Shown here: positions 9,003-18,300 of the stretch, piece by piece
How the letters are laid out: every line of letters starts with the position of its first letter
Numbering within the stretch: position 1 is the first letter of the stretch
Assembly (NCBI GenBank): GCA_050789445.1
Contig: JAILXR010000001.1
Span: 2,542,001-2,606,000, forward strand
DNA length: 64,000 nucleotides
Reading direction: 5' to 3'
From: JAWSVE01 sp050789445
GTDB taxonomy: Bacteria > Pseudomonadota > Gammaproteobacteria > Pseudomonadales > Cellvibrionaceae
Made by a program: the position numbers and the translations under genes
The notes under the pieces: model-generated
What the model saw: only the letters and a program-made list of their open reading frames with translations
Databases searched by the model: none
Told to the model about the DNA's origin: nothing

Positions 9003-9044
9003 ACTAACAACCTATATCAAAATATTTTGATATAGGTTGTTAGT
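9003..9044. promoter_or_regulatory. Perfect 42-bp palindrome, probable SahR-type operator
   Basis: Both arms match at every position: the left arm starts ACTAACAACC and continues TATATCAAAAT to the centre at 9023/9024, and the right arm is its exact reverse complement ending GGTTGTTAGT. Pairing stops beyond 9003/9044. No T-run follows, so it is not a typical terminator. It lies 66 bp before the ATG of an ArsR-family regulator and contains the -35 hexamer of a good promoter. ArsR-family proteins bind inverted repeats as dimers, so autoregulated repression of the regulator, metK and ahcY is the natural reading. That the regulator next door binds here is inference. Confidence 0.75.
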
Positions 9045-9055
9045 ATTGATAGAAT
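9027..9055 (+). promoter_or_regulatory. Sigma-70 promoter for the sahR-metK-ahcY operon
   Basis: TTGATA (9027-9032, one mismatch to TTGACA), a 17-base spacer, and TAGAAT (9050-9055, one mismatch to TATAAT). The -35 lies within the right arm of the palindrome and the spacer covers the rest of it, so a repressor bound there would exclude RNA polymerase. The predicted start is near 9062, giving a leader of about 50 bases before the ATG at 9111. Confidence 0.6.
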
Positions 9056-9110
9056 CCTACCTCATTTGCTCTTTTTCAAAAGAGCCACCTTGAGAAGACA
9101 ACAGAAAATT

Positions 9111-10187
9111 ATGGCTCAATCAGCAAATAACATCACCGCCATCGACTCTGGCTCTATTGGAAATGATCTTTCCAATAGTACTGAGGTGACAACTGCTGAT
9201 CTTTATTTGGATTTGAGCGTCTTATTGAAAGCCGTTGCGGATCCGCTTCGACTCGAGATTTTACGAGTGTTAGCTAAGAACTCATACGGAGTTCTCGAAT
9301 TAGCTTTTTTGTTTGATCTCAAACAGTCGGCCATGAGTCATCATTTAAAAGTCTTAGCGAATGCTCAACTTGTTACGACCCGCCGAGAAGGTAACTCAAT
9401 ATTTTACCGCCGCAATCAGCCACTAATTGATGCGTTTTCACTGCACAATGACAATGCGGGATCTCAAGAAAGTTTTTTAGTTGCTCTCTTTAAAACACTT
9501 GATGGGCTTCCATTAAAAACAGAAATCAAACAAAGATTAGACTCAATTCAGTTAGAGCGCGCTACGGCCTCCCAAGAATTTTTTGCTTCTAATGCGAACA
9601 AATTTAAAGAACAACAAGATTTGATTGCGAGCTATTCTGTTTATGGCGATCACGTTCAAGACCTGCTCGATCACGTTAATTTTATCGACGAAAATATTGC
9701 ATTAGAAATTGGCCCCGGTGAAGGTGAGTTTTTATCCGTACTCATCAAACAATTTAAACACGTTATTGCTTTAGACAATTCCATTGAAATGCTTAACAAG
9801 GCGAAACAATTAAGCAGCGAGCAAAAAAACAATGGCATTGAATTTATATTGGGTGATACAAAAACAGCAATTGAAAAAAAAATTATTGCCGATTGCATCA
9901 TCATCAACATGGTATTACATCACGTTCCTTCGCCAGAAGAATTATTTCAAGATGCTGCGGCACTATTGAACCAAAACGGCTCATTACTCGTAACTGATCT
10001 ATGCCGGCACGATCAACAATGGGCAACCGATTCCTGTGGGGATTTATGGCTCGGTTTTGAACCAACAGAATTTTCTACTTGGGCACACGATGCTGGATTA
10101 ACAGAAGGGCAAAGCCAATTTTTTGCATTACGCAATGGTTTTCAGATCCAGCTTCGGCATTTTTATAAAGGTAAAATCAATACCTAA
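9111..10187 (+). CDS. sahR: ArsR-family regulator fused to a SAM-methyltransferase-like domain (SahR-like)
   Basis: 358 aa from ATG 9111; a TTG at 9066 would add 15 residues but has no SD and sits almost at the predicted transcription start. An ArsR winged helix occupies about residues 30-105 (AVADPLRLEILRVL, the recognition helix around SAMSHHLKVL, and the wing TRREGNSIFYRR). The C-terminal half is a class I methyltransferase fold with motif I LEIGPGEGEFL (about 197) and INMVLHHVPSPEELF. Known SahR proteins have this architecture: the methyltransferase-like domain senses SAH and releases the repressor from SAM-cycle genes. The gene directly precedes metK and ahcY, the core SahR targets. It has no arsenic-type cysteine pair. 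The SAH response is inferred from family and context. Confidence 0.8.
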   Translation: MAQSANNITAIDSGSIGNDLSNSTEVTTADLYLDLSVLLKAVADPLRLEILRVLAKNSYGVLELAFLFDLKQSAMSHHLKVLANAQLVTTRREGNSIFYRRNQPLIDAFSLHNDNAGSQESFLVALFKTLDGLPLKTEIKQRLDSIQLERATASQEFFASNANKFKEQQDLIASYSVYGDHVQDLLDHVNFIDENIALEIGPGEGEFLSVLIKQFKHVIALDNSIEMLNKAKQLSSEQKNNGIEFILGDTKTAIEKKIIADCIIINMVLHHVPSPEELFQDAAALLNQNGSLLVTDLCRHDQQWATDSCGDLWLGFEPTEFSTWAHDAGLTEGQSQFFALRNGFQIQLRHFYKGKINT

Positions 10188-10251
10188 AAAATCAGAAGCA
10201 TATTTAACTTATCAATTAAAAATAGAATTTATTACGCGGAGAAATTAGCAC

Positions 10252-11406
10252 ATGTCAAACTATTCTGTATTTACTTCCGAATCTGTATCGGAAGGTCATC
10301 CCGATAAAATGGCCGATCAGATCTCGGATGCAATTGTTGACGCCATTTTAAAAGACGATAAAGATGCTCGCGTCGCTGTTGAAACCATGGTGAAAACGGG
10401 AATGGCAATCGTTGCTGGTGAAGTTCGGACTTCAACTTATGTCGATTTAGAAGATTTAATTCGCGATGTGATTTTAGATATCGGCTATAACTCTAGTGAT
10501 GTTGGTTTTGATGGTGCGAGTTGTGCCGTATTAAATGCGATCGGCAAACAATCTTCAGATATAGCCATGGGTGTCGATGAAGCCGAAGACAAAGATCAAG
10601 GTGCTGGCGACCAAGGCTTGATGTTTGGCTATGCCACCAACGAAACTGATGTACTCATGCCAGCTCCTATTTATTACTCGCATCGTTTAGTTGAACGCCA
10701 AGCAAAAATGAGAAAAAGCGGAAAACTAAATTGGCTAAGACCTGACGCTAAAAGCCAAGTGACACTTCGCTACGAAAATGGAAAACCATGTGCTATTGAT
10801 GCGGTCGTTTTATCAACGCAACACAATCCAGATATTGCTCAAGAAAATATTCGTGAAGCCGTCATGGAAGAAATCATCAAACCTGTTCTTCCTGCAGAAT
10901 GGTTACACAAAGATACGCTTTACCACATCAATCCAACCGGTCAATTTATTATTGGTGGCCCTGTTGGTGACTGTGGTTTAACGGGTCGAAAAATTATCGT
11001 TGATACTTATGGCGGTATGGCTCGTCATGGTGGCGGCGCATTTTCAGGAAAAGATCCCTCTAAAGTGGATCGCTCTGCGGCTTACGCCACACGTTATGTT
11101 GCAAAAAATATTGTTGCCGCAGGCCTAGCCGATCGCTGTGAAATTCAAGTGTCTTACGCCATTGGTGTTGCGGAACCCACATCTATCTCTGTTGAAACAT
11201 TTGGAACAGAAAAAATCAGTAACGAAAAAATTTGCGATCTTGTCCGCGAACATTTTGACTTACGCCCTCGTGGTTTAATTGCCATGCTTGATTTAAAACG
11301 CCCTATTTATCAACCCACGGCAGCATACGGTCACTTTGGAAGAGAAGATGAAAACTTCCCGTGGGAAGAAACTGACAAGGCTGACTTATTAAAAGAAGCT
11401 CTATAA
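10252..11406 (+). CDS. metK: S-adenosylmethionine synthetase
   Basis: 384 aa, the usual length. It makes SAM from methionine and ATP. Motifs seen: SEGHPDKMADQISDAIVD at the N-terminus, GAGDQGLMFGYA (the conserved ATP/active-site signature), GGPVGDCGLTGRKIIVDTYG, and GGGAFSGKDPSKVDRSAAY. The ATG is preceded by GCGGAG ten bases upstream. It lies 64 bp after the SahR-like gene and 49 bp before ahcY, with no terminator in either gap, so the three should be one operon. Confidence 0.97.
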   Translation: MSNYSVFTSESVSEGHPDKMADQISDAIVDAILKDDKDARVAVETMVKTGMAIVAGEVRTSTYVDLEDLIRDVILDIGYNSSDVGFDGASCAVLNAIGKQSSDIAMGVDEAEDKDQGAGDQGLMFGYATNETDVLMPAPIYYSHRLVERQAKMRKSGKLNWLRPDAKSQVTLRYENGKPCAIDAVVLSTQHNPDIAQENIREAVMEEIIKPVLPAEWLHKDTLYHINPTGQFIIGGPVGDCGLTGRKIIVDTYGGMARHGGGAFSGKDPSKVDRSAAYATRYVAKNIVAAGLADRCEIQVSYAIGVAEPTSISVETFGTEKISNEKICDLVREHFDLRPRGLIAMLDLKRPIYQPTAAYGHFGREDENFPWEETDKADLLKEAL

Positions 11407-11455
11407 TTTTTATATAAGAAACAAATTTAAAATTTATTTATTGAGGAAAATTCCA

Positions 11456-12850
11456 ATGGCTAACACAGCTACCGCTCAAAAAAATTTTACTGATTACAAA
11501 GTTGCTGATATTTCATTAGCAGAATGGGGAAGAAGAGAAATAGAAATTGCCGAAGGTGAAATGCCTGCATTAATGGCATTGCGCGAACGCTATAAAGCGA
11601 CACAGCCGTTAGCCGGTGCAAAAGTACTTGGCTGCATTCACATGACGATTCAAACAGCCGTGCTAATTGAAACGCTGATTGAACTAGGTGCAGAAGTTCG
11701 CTGGTCGTCTTGTAATATTTTCTCAACACAAGATCATGCAGCCGCAGCGATTGCAGCAGCTGGCATTCCTGTTTACGCCTGGAAAGGTGAAACTGATGAA
11801 GAGTTTTGGTGGTGCATCGAGCAAACTATTTTAGAAAATGGTAAACCTTGGGATGCCAACATGATTTTAGATGATGGTGGTGATTTAACTATTTTAGCTC
11901 ATGATAAATATCCACAAATTCTCGATAACATTCATGGTATATCAGAAGAAACAACAACCGGTGTTCATCGTCTTTTAGAAATGTTAGAGAAAGGTACGTT
12001 AAAAGTTCCTGCAATCAATGTGAATGACGCTGTTACAAAATCTAAAAATGATAACAAATACGGTTGTCGCCACAGCTTAAACGATGCCATTAAACGAGGT
12101 GTCGACCATCTCTTAGCTGGCAAAAAAGCACTGGTTATTGGCTACGGTGACGTAGGCAAAGGCTCTGCGGCTTCTCTTCGTCAAGAAGGTATGATTGTTT
12201 GTATTTCTGAAATCGATCCTATCTGTGCGATGCAAGCTTGCATGGATGGCTTTGAAGTTGTTTCTCCTTATAAAAACGGAATCAATACTGGAAAAGTGGA
12301 AGACCTCGATACCTACATTTTAGGTAAGACAGATCTTGTTGTAACAACAACTGGAAATGTTAATGTCTGTGATGCACCCATGCTACAAGCGTTAAAAAAT
12401 GGCTGTGTTGTTTCAAACATTGGCCACTTCGATAGCGAAATTGATACTGCTTACATGCGTAAACATTGGGAATGGCAAGAAGTTAAGCCGCAAGTGCATA
12501 AAATTTATCGCAACAAAGCAACTAACGATCATTTAATTCTTTTATCTGAAGGTCGTTTAGTCAACTTAGGTAATGCAACCGGTCACCCTTCTCGCATTAT
12601 GGATGGTTCTTTTGCCAACCAAGTACTTGCACAAATTCATCTATACGAGAAAAAGTTTGCTGACCTTTCTGCTGCCGATAAAGCAAACAATTTATACGTA
12701 GAAGTATTGCCGAAAGAATTGGATGAAGAAGTCGCACGTTATATGGTTGAAGGCTTTGGTGGAGTTGTGACTCAAATGACTAAAGACCAAAGCGACTATA
12801 TTAATATTCCTGTTAAAGGGCCATTTAAGCCAGATAGCTATAAATACTAA
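11456..12850 (+). CDS. ahcY: S-adenosylhomocysteine hydrolase
   Basis: 464 aa. It hydrolyses SAH to adenosine and homocysteine, relieving product inhibition of methyltransferases. The NAD+ site is VIGYGDVGKGSA, the active-site region contains ETTTGVHRLLEM and NVNDAVTKSKNDNKYGCRHSL, and the C-terminus ends KPDSYKY as in other AhcY proteins. I place the start at ATG 11456: the TTG at 11441 of the longer frame is itself part of the SD sequence TTGAGGAAAA. It is the last gene of the SahR-like/metK/ahcY operon and is followed by a clear terminator. Confidence 0.96.
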   Translation: MANTATAQKNFTDYKVADISLAEWGRREIEIAEGEMPALMALRERYKATQPLAGAKVLGCIHMTIQTAVLIETLIELGAEVRWSSCNIFSTQDHAAAAIAAAGIPVYAWKGETDEEFWWCIEQTILENGKPWDANMILDDGGDLTILAHDKYPQILDNIHGISEETTTGVHRLLEMLEKGTLKVPAINVNDAVTKSKNDNKYGCRHSLNDAIKRGVDHLLAGKKALVIGYGDVGKGSAASLRQEGMIVCISEIDPICAMQACMDGFEVVSPYKNGINTGKVEDLDTYILGKTDLVVTTTGNVNVCDAPMLQALKNGCVVSNIGHFDSEIDTAYMRKHWEWQEVKPQVHKIYRNKATNDHLILLSEGRLVNLGNATGHPSRIMDGSFANQVLAQIHLYEKKFADLSAADKANNLYVEVLPKELDEEVARYMVEGFGGVVTQMTKDQSDYINIPVKGPFKPDSYKY

Positions 12851-12876
12851 TTAATTTATAAATATTTTGTGCCATT

Positions 12877-12912
12877 AAACGTCTAAACATGATCTTTGTT
12901 TAGGCGTTTTTT
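12877..12912 (+). terminator. Rho-independent terminator after ahcY
   Basis: Stem AACGTCTAAAC / GTTTAGGCGTT (one G-T pair) with a loop of about nine bases, followed by TTTTTTA. It lies 26 bp after the ahcY stop codon and should end the SAM-cycle operon before rsmE. Confidence 0.8.
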
Positions 12913-12975
12913 ATTGCCTTTTTATTTTCCCTTCTTCACAATGATTCAACTTTCCTAAGCATTAAATAAAAACTT

Positions 12976-13719
12976 ATGCGTATTCCTCGTTTATATTCAG
13001 ATCAAGCATTGGCTGTCGGTAGTATTGGCGAACTGAAAGATAATTCAGCCCATTATGTTCACAATGTTTTGCGAATGGATTCTGGACGACCCATATTATT
13101 GTTTAATGGCGCTGGTGGTGAATACACAGCAAATTTAACCAGAGTCAGTAAAAAAATCGTCACGTTTGAAGTCACTGGTTTTATTGAAGGAAATCGAGAC
13201 TCTAAATTACATTCCCATTTAGCGATTGGAATTTCTCGTGGCGATAAGATGGATTATGTTTTACAGAAAGCAACAGAGCTTGGCGTTAGCAAAATCACAC
13301 CGTTATTTACAGAAAGAACGGAGGTTAAACTTTCAGGAGAGCGCTTACAGAAAAAAATGCAACATTGGCAACAAGTGATTGTTAGTGCTTGCGAGCAAAG
13401 CCAGCGAAATATTTTGCCTACTCTGCTTCCACCAATATCATTAACTGACTTTTTTTCTGAAACAAAAAACACTGAAAATGAGTTATGCCGATTAATACTT
13501 CATCCAGGCGAATCAAATTTTTCAATTCAGACCTCACCGATTCAAACAAACGCTGTTTTATTAGTTGGACCAGAAGGTGGGTTTAGTGAGTACGAAATCA
13601 AAGAAGCTGAAAAAAATAAATTTAAGACTTGGGTGCTCGGCCCACGTATTTTAAGAACGGAAACAGCGCCATTAGCAGCACTTTCTGTGCTACAACAACT
13701 GTGGGGAGACTGGGAATAG
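12976..13719 (+). CDS. rsmE: 16S rRNA (uracil-1498-N3)-methyltransferase
   Basis: 247 aa, full length for the RsmE/SPOUT family. It methylates U1498 of 16S rRNA using SAM. The N-terminal PUA-like domain starts MRIPRLYSDQAL. The C-terminal trefoil knot shows KMDYVLQKATELGVSKI, VGPEGGFSEYEIKEAE and LGPRILRTETAPLAALSVLQ. It starts 64 bp after the ahcY terminator, so it probably has its own promoter, though I could not identify one. It is convergent with chpC across an 88-bp gap that has no convincing terminator. Confidence 0.95.
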   Translation: MRIPRLYSDQALAVGSIGELKDNSAHYVHNVLRMDSGRPILLFNGAGGEYTANLTRVSKKIVTFEVTGFIEGNRDSKLHSHLAIGISRGDKMDYVLQKATELGVSKITPLFTERTEVKLSGERLQKKMQHWQQVIVSACEQSQRNILPTLLPPISLTDFFSETKNTENELCRLILHPGESNFSIQTSPIQTNAVLLVGPEGGFSEYEIKEAEKNKFKTWVLGPRILRTETAPLAALSVLQQLWGDWE

Positions 13720-13807
13720 TTTAATCACAAAGTTAAAAACATAGGGAGTATGTTGCTGCAGGAGTATAATAATCCCTGAAAACATCCATTAAAGGCAACC
13801 AATTAAC

Positions 13808-14296
13808 TTATTTTACAGAGTTTTTATAATCTATAAATGCTTGTTCTAATGCAGGAACGTTTGGAATAATCACCTCTTCGCCTGCATGGGTAACAGCCAT
13901 TAAATCAAACGTTTTAATTTGAGCGTCTTCTTGATGATGAATTTCATCATCTTTCACACGAGATAATCGTGGAATACCCTGAGAAGCAATACCAATAAAC
14001 GGTAACGAATCATCAATACCCGTATTATTTAAAACAGCAATCCGACTCATAGTTGAAAATGATGGCATTGCTTCGCCATTCATGACTTCGTAGCACACTA
14101 TCGGTACAGGTTGCTCACGCCAAAAAATATTGCCCAGATACCAATCTGGTGATTCACCATCATGATCAGGCCACTGGAAAGGAACCATTTCTGCTACTGT
14201 CACGGTAGGGACAAGCAATTGAAAATTAGCCATAGGGATCAGTAAGCTCGCCACTTCGTGTACGTTTTGATCTTCCAGTTGCTTTGGCTCGTTCAT
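13808..14296 (-). CDS. chpC: ChpC, CheW-like adaptor of the Pil-Chp system
   Basis: 162 aa, one CheW-like domain (about 14-155). Segments such as LLIPMANFQLLVPTVTVAEMV, WYLGNIFWREQPVPIVCYEVMNG and IAVLNNTG match the beta-barrel adaptor fold. In Pseudomonas, ChpC links additional receptors to ChpA and is a dispensable adaptor, while PilI is the main one. It is the last gene of the cluster, 46 bp after chpB, in the conserved chpA-chpB-chpC order. Confidence 0.88.
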   Translation of the reverse strand: MNEPKQLEDQNVHEVASLLIPMANFQLLVPTVTVAEMVPFQWPDHDGESPDWYLGNIFWREQPVPIVCYEVMNGEAMPSFSTMSRIAVLNNTGIDDSLPFIGIASQGIPRLSRVKDDEIHHQEDAQIKTFDLMAVTHAGEEVIIPNVPALEQAFIDYKNSVK

Positions 14297-14342
14297 AACC
14301 TTACCTTGTTAAAAATTTTGTCGCTTTCAATGCAACGAAAAA

Positions 14343-15359
14343 TTATTCAGAAGTATTTCCAATTGCTCTTAATTTATATTGTTCAACATAATGCTTATGC
14401 CGGACATAGTACGCTTTTTCTTTTGACAATTTTATAAACGCTTCTGCTAATTCCTCAGGCGTTCCAGTAAAATCCACACCGCCCGTTTCTATCACGGCTT
14501 CTGGCATCGATGTTATTGTGCAACTCTTTAATGACTGTACCCACAACTTTCCACCGTGGCGCTGCATTATTTTTCCACCGATTGCGCCATCATTACCCAT
14601 ACCACTGAAAACAATAACTCCACTATTTTCACCGAAATGATAGGCAACATCAGCAACAATACTATCAACCGATGGACTATAAGCTGTAGACCACGGGTGA
14701 TTCTTAACAATAAAAGTTCCGTTAGCAATAATTTCTGTCGCCTTATCGGGCGGTATTATCGATAACTCATTATTTTTAATTACATCGCCATGGGAAATTA
14801 ATTTCGCCGGATAACGAGAACTACCACTCATTGCTTTTGCAAGCGTATCATCAAATCCTTTATCAATATGCTGAACGTAAATAAATCCAACATTTAAATT
14901 TTCTGGTAGTGCCGACATGAATTTTTTAACGGCGCCAGGACCACCCGTCGATGCTGCAAGCACCCAAATTTCTTTAGCACTACCTTCTTTCGTCTTCGAT
15001 AAATTTATCGAGCCAGATAGCAACAACAATTTTTTCGTTAAACGCCTAGACCAAGCGCTATATTCTTCATGATGTTTTTCTGGAACATCAATATCACAAA
15101 AAATGACAGGCACATTAACGCTTTCTAACCAATCATCAACTAGGTCGGCTTGAACTTTGTCACTATCAACACAAACTACCCAAGCATCAACTTTTCGCTT
15201 TTTTTCTGAAAGTTCTTCGTTAACAAGTTCTTCATGAAAAGCAGAAATAATTCGACTTGAACTAACTTGATAACCACTGTTTTCAATAACGGCTTGTAAA
15301 GCAGCTAATTGCGTTGCGGTGTCAGTGATCAAGCCGATGCTCAATACATAGTCTGACAC
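14343..15359 (-). CDS. chpB: ChpB, CheB-type protein methylesterase
   Basis: 338 aa. The C-terminal CheB methylesterase domain (about 130-325) has the nucleophile loop AASTGGPGAVKKF, YVQHIDKGFDDTLAKAMSG supplying the catalytic histidine, and VFSGMGNDGAIGGK with the catalytic aspartate. It would remove methyl groups from PilJ, opposing PilK. The N-terminal 120 residues sit where CheB has a receiver domain but I do not see the usual Asp-Asp/Asp/Lys set, so phosphorylation control is doubtful. The start codon directly abuts the end of chpA, suggesting translational coupling. Confidence 0.92.
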   Translation of the reverse strand: MSDYVLSIGLITDTATQLAALQAVIENSGYQVSSSRIISAFHEELVNEELSEKKRKVDAWVVCVDSDKVQADLVDDWLESVNVPVIFCDIDVPEKHHEEYSAWSRRLTKKLLLLSGSINLSKTKEGSAKEIWVLAASTGGPGAVKKFMSALPENLNVGFIYVQHIDKGFDDTLAKAMSGSSRYPAKLISHGDVIKNNELSIIPPDKATEIIANGTFIVKNHPWSTAYSPSVDSIVADVAYHFGENSGVIVFSGMGNDGAIGGKIMQRHGGKLWVQSLKSCTITSMPEAVIETGGVDFTGTPEELAEAFIKLSKEKAYYVRHKHYVEQYKLRAIGNTSE

Positions 15360-18300
15360 TTACTTCTCCGTTGGCTTTCCAATAAAGCGCTCTATATTAG
15401 ATAACAGTTTTTCTTCTTGATAGGGCTTACCCATGTACTCATTAACACCTAAAGAAAATGCTCTCTCGCGATGTTTTTCACCAGTACGTGATGTAATCAT
15501 GATAATAGGAATATGTTTTAACCTGCTTGATGTACGAATATTTTTTGCAACCTCAAAACCATCCATGCGTGGCATTTCAATATCCAATAACATCACGTCA
15601 GGGATGCGATCTTGCAATACTAATAATGCATCTGCACCATCTTTTGCCAGAATAACTTCATAACCTTCACGCTCTAAAACTCGCGACGTTACTTTTCTCA
15701 CTGTTACAGAGTCATCAACAACCATAACGGTTTTAACTTTTTCTTCTTCAATAACAGGGGCTGCTGCAACCAACTGTTGTACACCCGATGTCAGTAACGC
15801 CATTTCTTTACGGATCATTGCGTTAGGATCAAGAATAACAACAACACTACCATCACCCATAACAGTCGCTCCGGATAAACCTTCTACCGTACTGAACTGA
15901 GGGCCTAATGTTTTTACAACAATTTCACGACTACCCATCAACTTATCAACTTGAATCGCTACTGCATGTTCAGCGGTTCTTACAAGCACAACAGGTATTG
16001 GAAGAGACTGCCCTTCTAGGCGTGGTAATATATCTTCACTTAACATACTACCTAAATAACGAACGCGATAGTTTTCACCGGCGTATTCAAAACGAGCATG
16101 TTCGTCTTGATAATAATGTTCTAACTCAAAAGGGCTAACACGAACAATACCTTCAATTGTATTCAAAGGAATTGCGTAATTATCATCGCCAATTTGAATC
16201 ATTAGCGCTCTGTTTACGGACACAGTGAACGGTAAGCGAATAACGAACTCTGTTCCCTGGCCTGCGCGCGAATCAATAAACATCGCTCCGCCAAGTTGTT
16301 TGATTTCGGAATGTACAACGTCCATTCCAACACCACGACCAGAAATTTGTGTCACAGATTCTGCTGTACTAAATCCGGCATGCAAAATAAATTGCATAAT
16401 ATCTTGGTCACTGAGCTTCGCATCAGCGGCCATCAAACCACGCTCAATCGCTTTTTCTCGAATTCTTTCTAGGTTCAATCCTCGGCCATCATCAGCAAGG
16501 CGCATTAATACATCACCACCCTCACGACCTAGACTTAAAACGATACGTCCTGTCTCTGGCTTACCGGCTGTCAATCGATCATCAATTGATTCAATTCCAT
16601 GATCGACGGCATTACGTAGCATATGCTCTAGAGGCGCTACCATTCTTTCTAAAACAGAACGATCTAATTCACCTTCGATATTGTCGAGTTCAAAACTAAC
16701 ATGCTTACCGAGTTCGGTAGAGATTTGTCGAACAATACGACGTAAACGAGGAACTAGTCGAGAGAAAGGAACCATCCGCGATCGCATTAAACCTTCTTGA
16801 AGGTCCGTATTAATTCGCGACTGCTGTAATAATAACGTTTCTGTACCGCGTGTTTTATCATTTAATGTCGACGTTAAGTCCATCAAATCCGATGCGGATT
16901 CCATTAACGAACGCGATAATTGTTGAAGCTGCGAATATCGATCCATTTCTAATGGATCGAAACCTTCATGCTCTTCCATTTGTTCTTGACGGAAAACCAT
17001 TTGCGCTTCTGTCTCGATATCAAGACGACGTAATTGTTCTTGCAGACGATTAACTGTTGATTCCATTTCATCGATTGCAAACACAAGCTCTGAATTTTGT
17101 TCTTCTAACCGACCACGGCTAATCGAGGTTTCGCCCGCTAAGTTCACTAGCTCTTCAAGTAATTCTGCCGAGACTTTTACCATCTCTTGAGGAGAAGCGC
17201 GACGTGCTGTTAATGAGCTTCCACCAGTTTGTCCTGGGCCAGTAGAGAATTCTCGGCTGGCTGGAAGATGTGGCGCTTGCAGAGGACGCATTGGTGAAAC
17301 ATTTTTTTCTGCATCCGCTGTTGGCTTTGGTGTAACGGGAGCAAACGGTAAAATATCCGCACCCGGTGCATTATCATCTGTATTGTCTGATTTAGTGTTA
17401 CTTTCTGATTCAATATCACTTTCTGCTTCAGCTAAAGTAGCACTATTATCAGAAACATTTATTGATTCTGCCGGCATATCTTCTTTCGCAGCAGCGGACA
17501 TAACTTCTTCTAGGCCATCAGGAAGATGACCATCAACACGCGCTTTAACTTTTTGAGTATCGTTAATTAATTTATCTTGATAGTCATGAACAATTTTAAA
17601 AAATTCATCATCAACTTCAGCGTTTTCGCCGTTTGCGATTAAGAATGTTTCAAAGTCATGCGCTAACTCACCCAGTCCCATTAGCCCAGCAAGTCGAGCA
17701 CCACCTTTTAAGGTGTGCAGTGAACGCTTAAGGGATTCAACTGGCTCTTTTGAGGTCCACTCTCCTTCCCACTCATTCACTGCTTCATCAATTTCTTCAA
17801 GAAGCTCATCCGCTTCTTCAACAAAGATTTCAAAAATTTCTACGTCAACATCGTCATCGTCTGTTAGCGCTGTCGGAGTTTCAACAGGGATTCCAGCTTC
17901 TTCATCTACAACTTCTTCAGAAGTGATTTCGGGCAACTCTATTTCTTCTACTTCACCAACTGGTGGAATCTCTTCATTAACAGTATCAATTTCTTCTTCA
18001 TTTGCACCTGAATTGTCAAAGTGTATTTCTTGACTTTTATCTTCGTTATCGCCTTCATCCTCAAGCTCTAACTCTTGTGAAGAGGCAACTTCATCAACAA
18101 TTTCGGTATTTAATAATGTATCGATTTCGCTAGGGGTACTTACGTCGCTTGAAGACACATTTGATATACGGGAAGCACCAAAAGTAGGGATGGTATCTAC
18201 TACATCATCTTGGGACTCAGCAAGGACGTCAAATAATTCAAGAGTAGATTCTTTGACTGGCTTGACGTTTTGCCCAATGGCAACAACATCGACCATATCA

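Noticed and set aside
9003..9044. Palindrome as a rho-independent terminator
   Set aside because: No T-run follows on either strand and it lies upstream of the operon over a promoter.
9066..9110. TTG start adding 15 residues to the ArsR-type regulator
   Set aside because: It would begin four bases after the predicted transcription start, without room for an SD; the ATG at 9111 fits better.
10188..11455. SAM or SAH riboswitch near metK and ahcY
   Set aside because: The gaps before metK (64 bp) and ahcY (49 bp) are too short and AT-rich to hold a known SAM or SAH aptamer.
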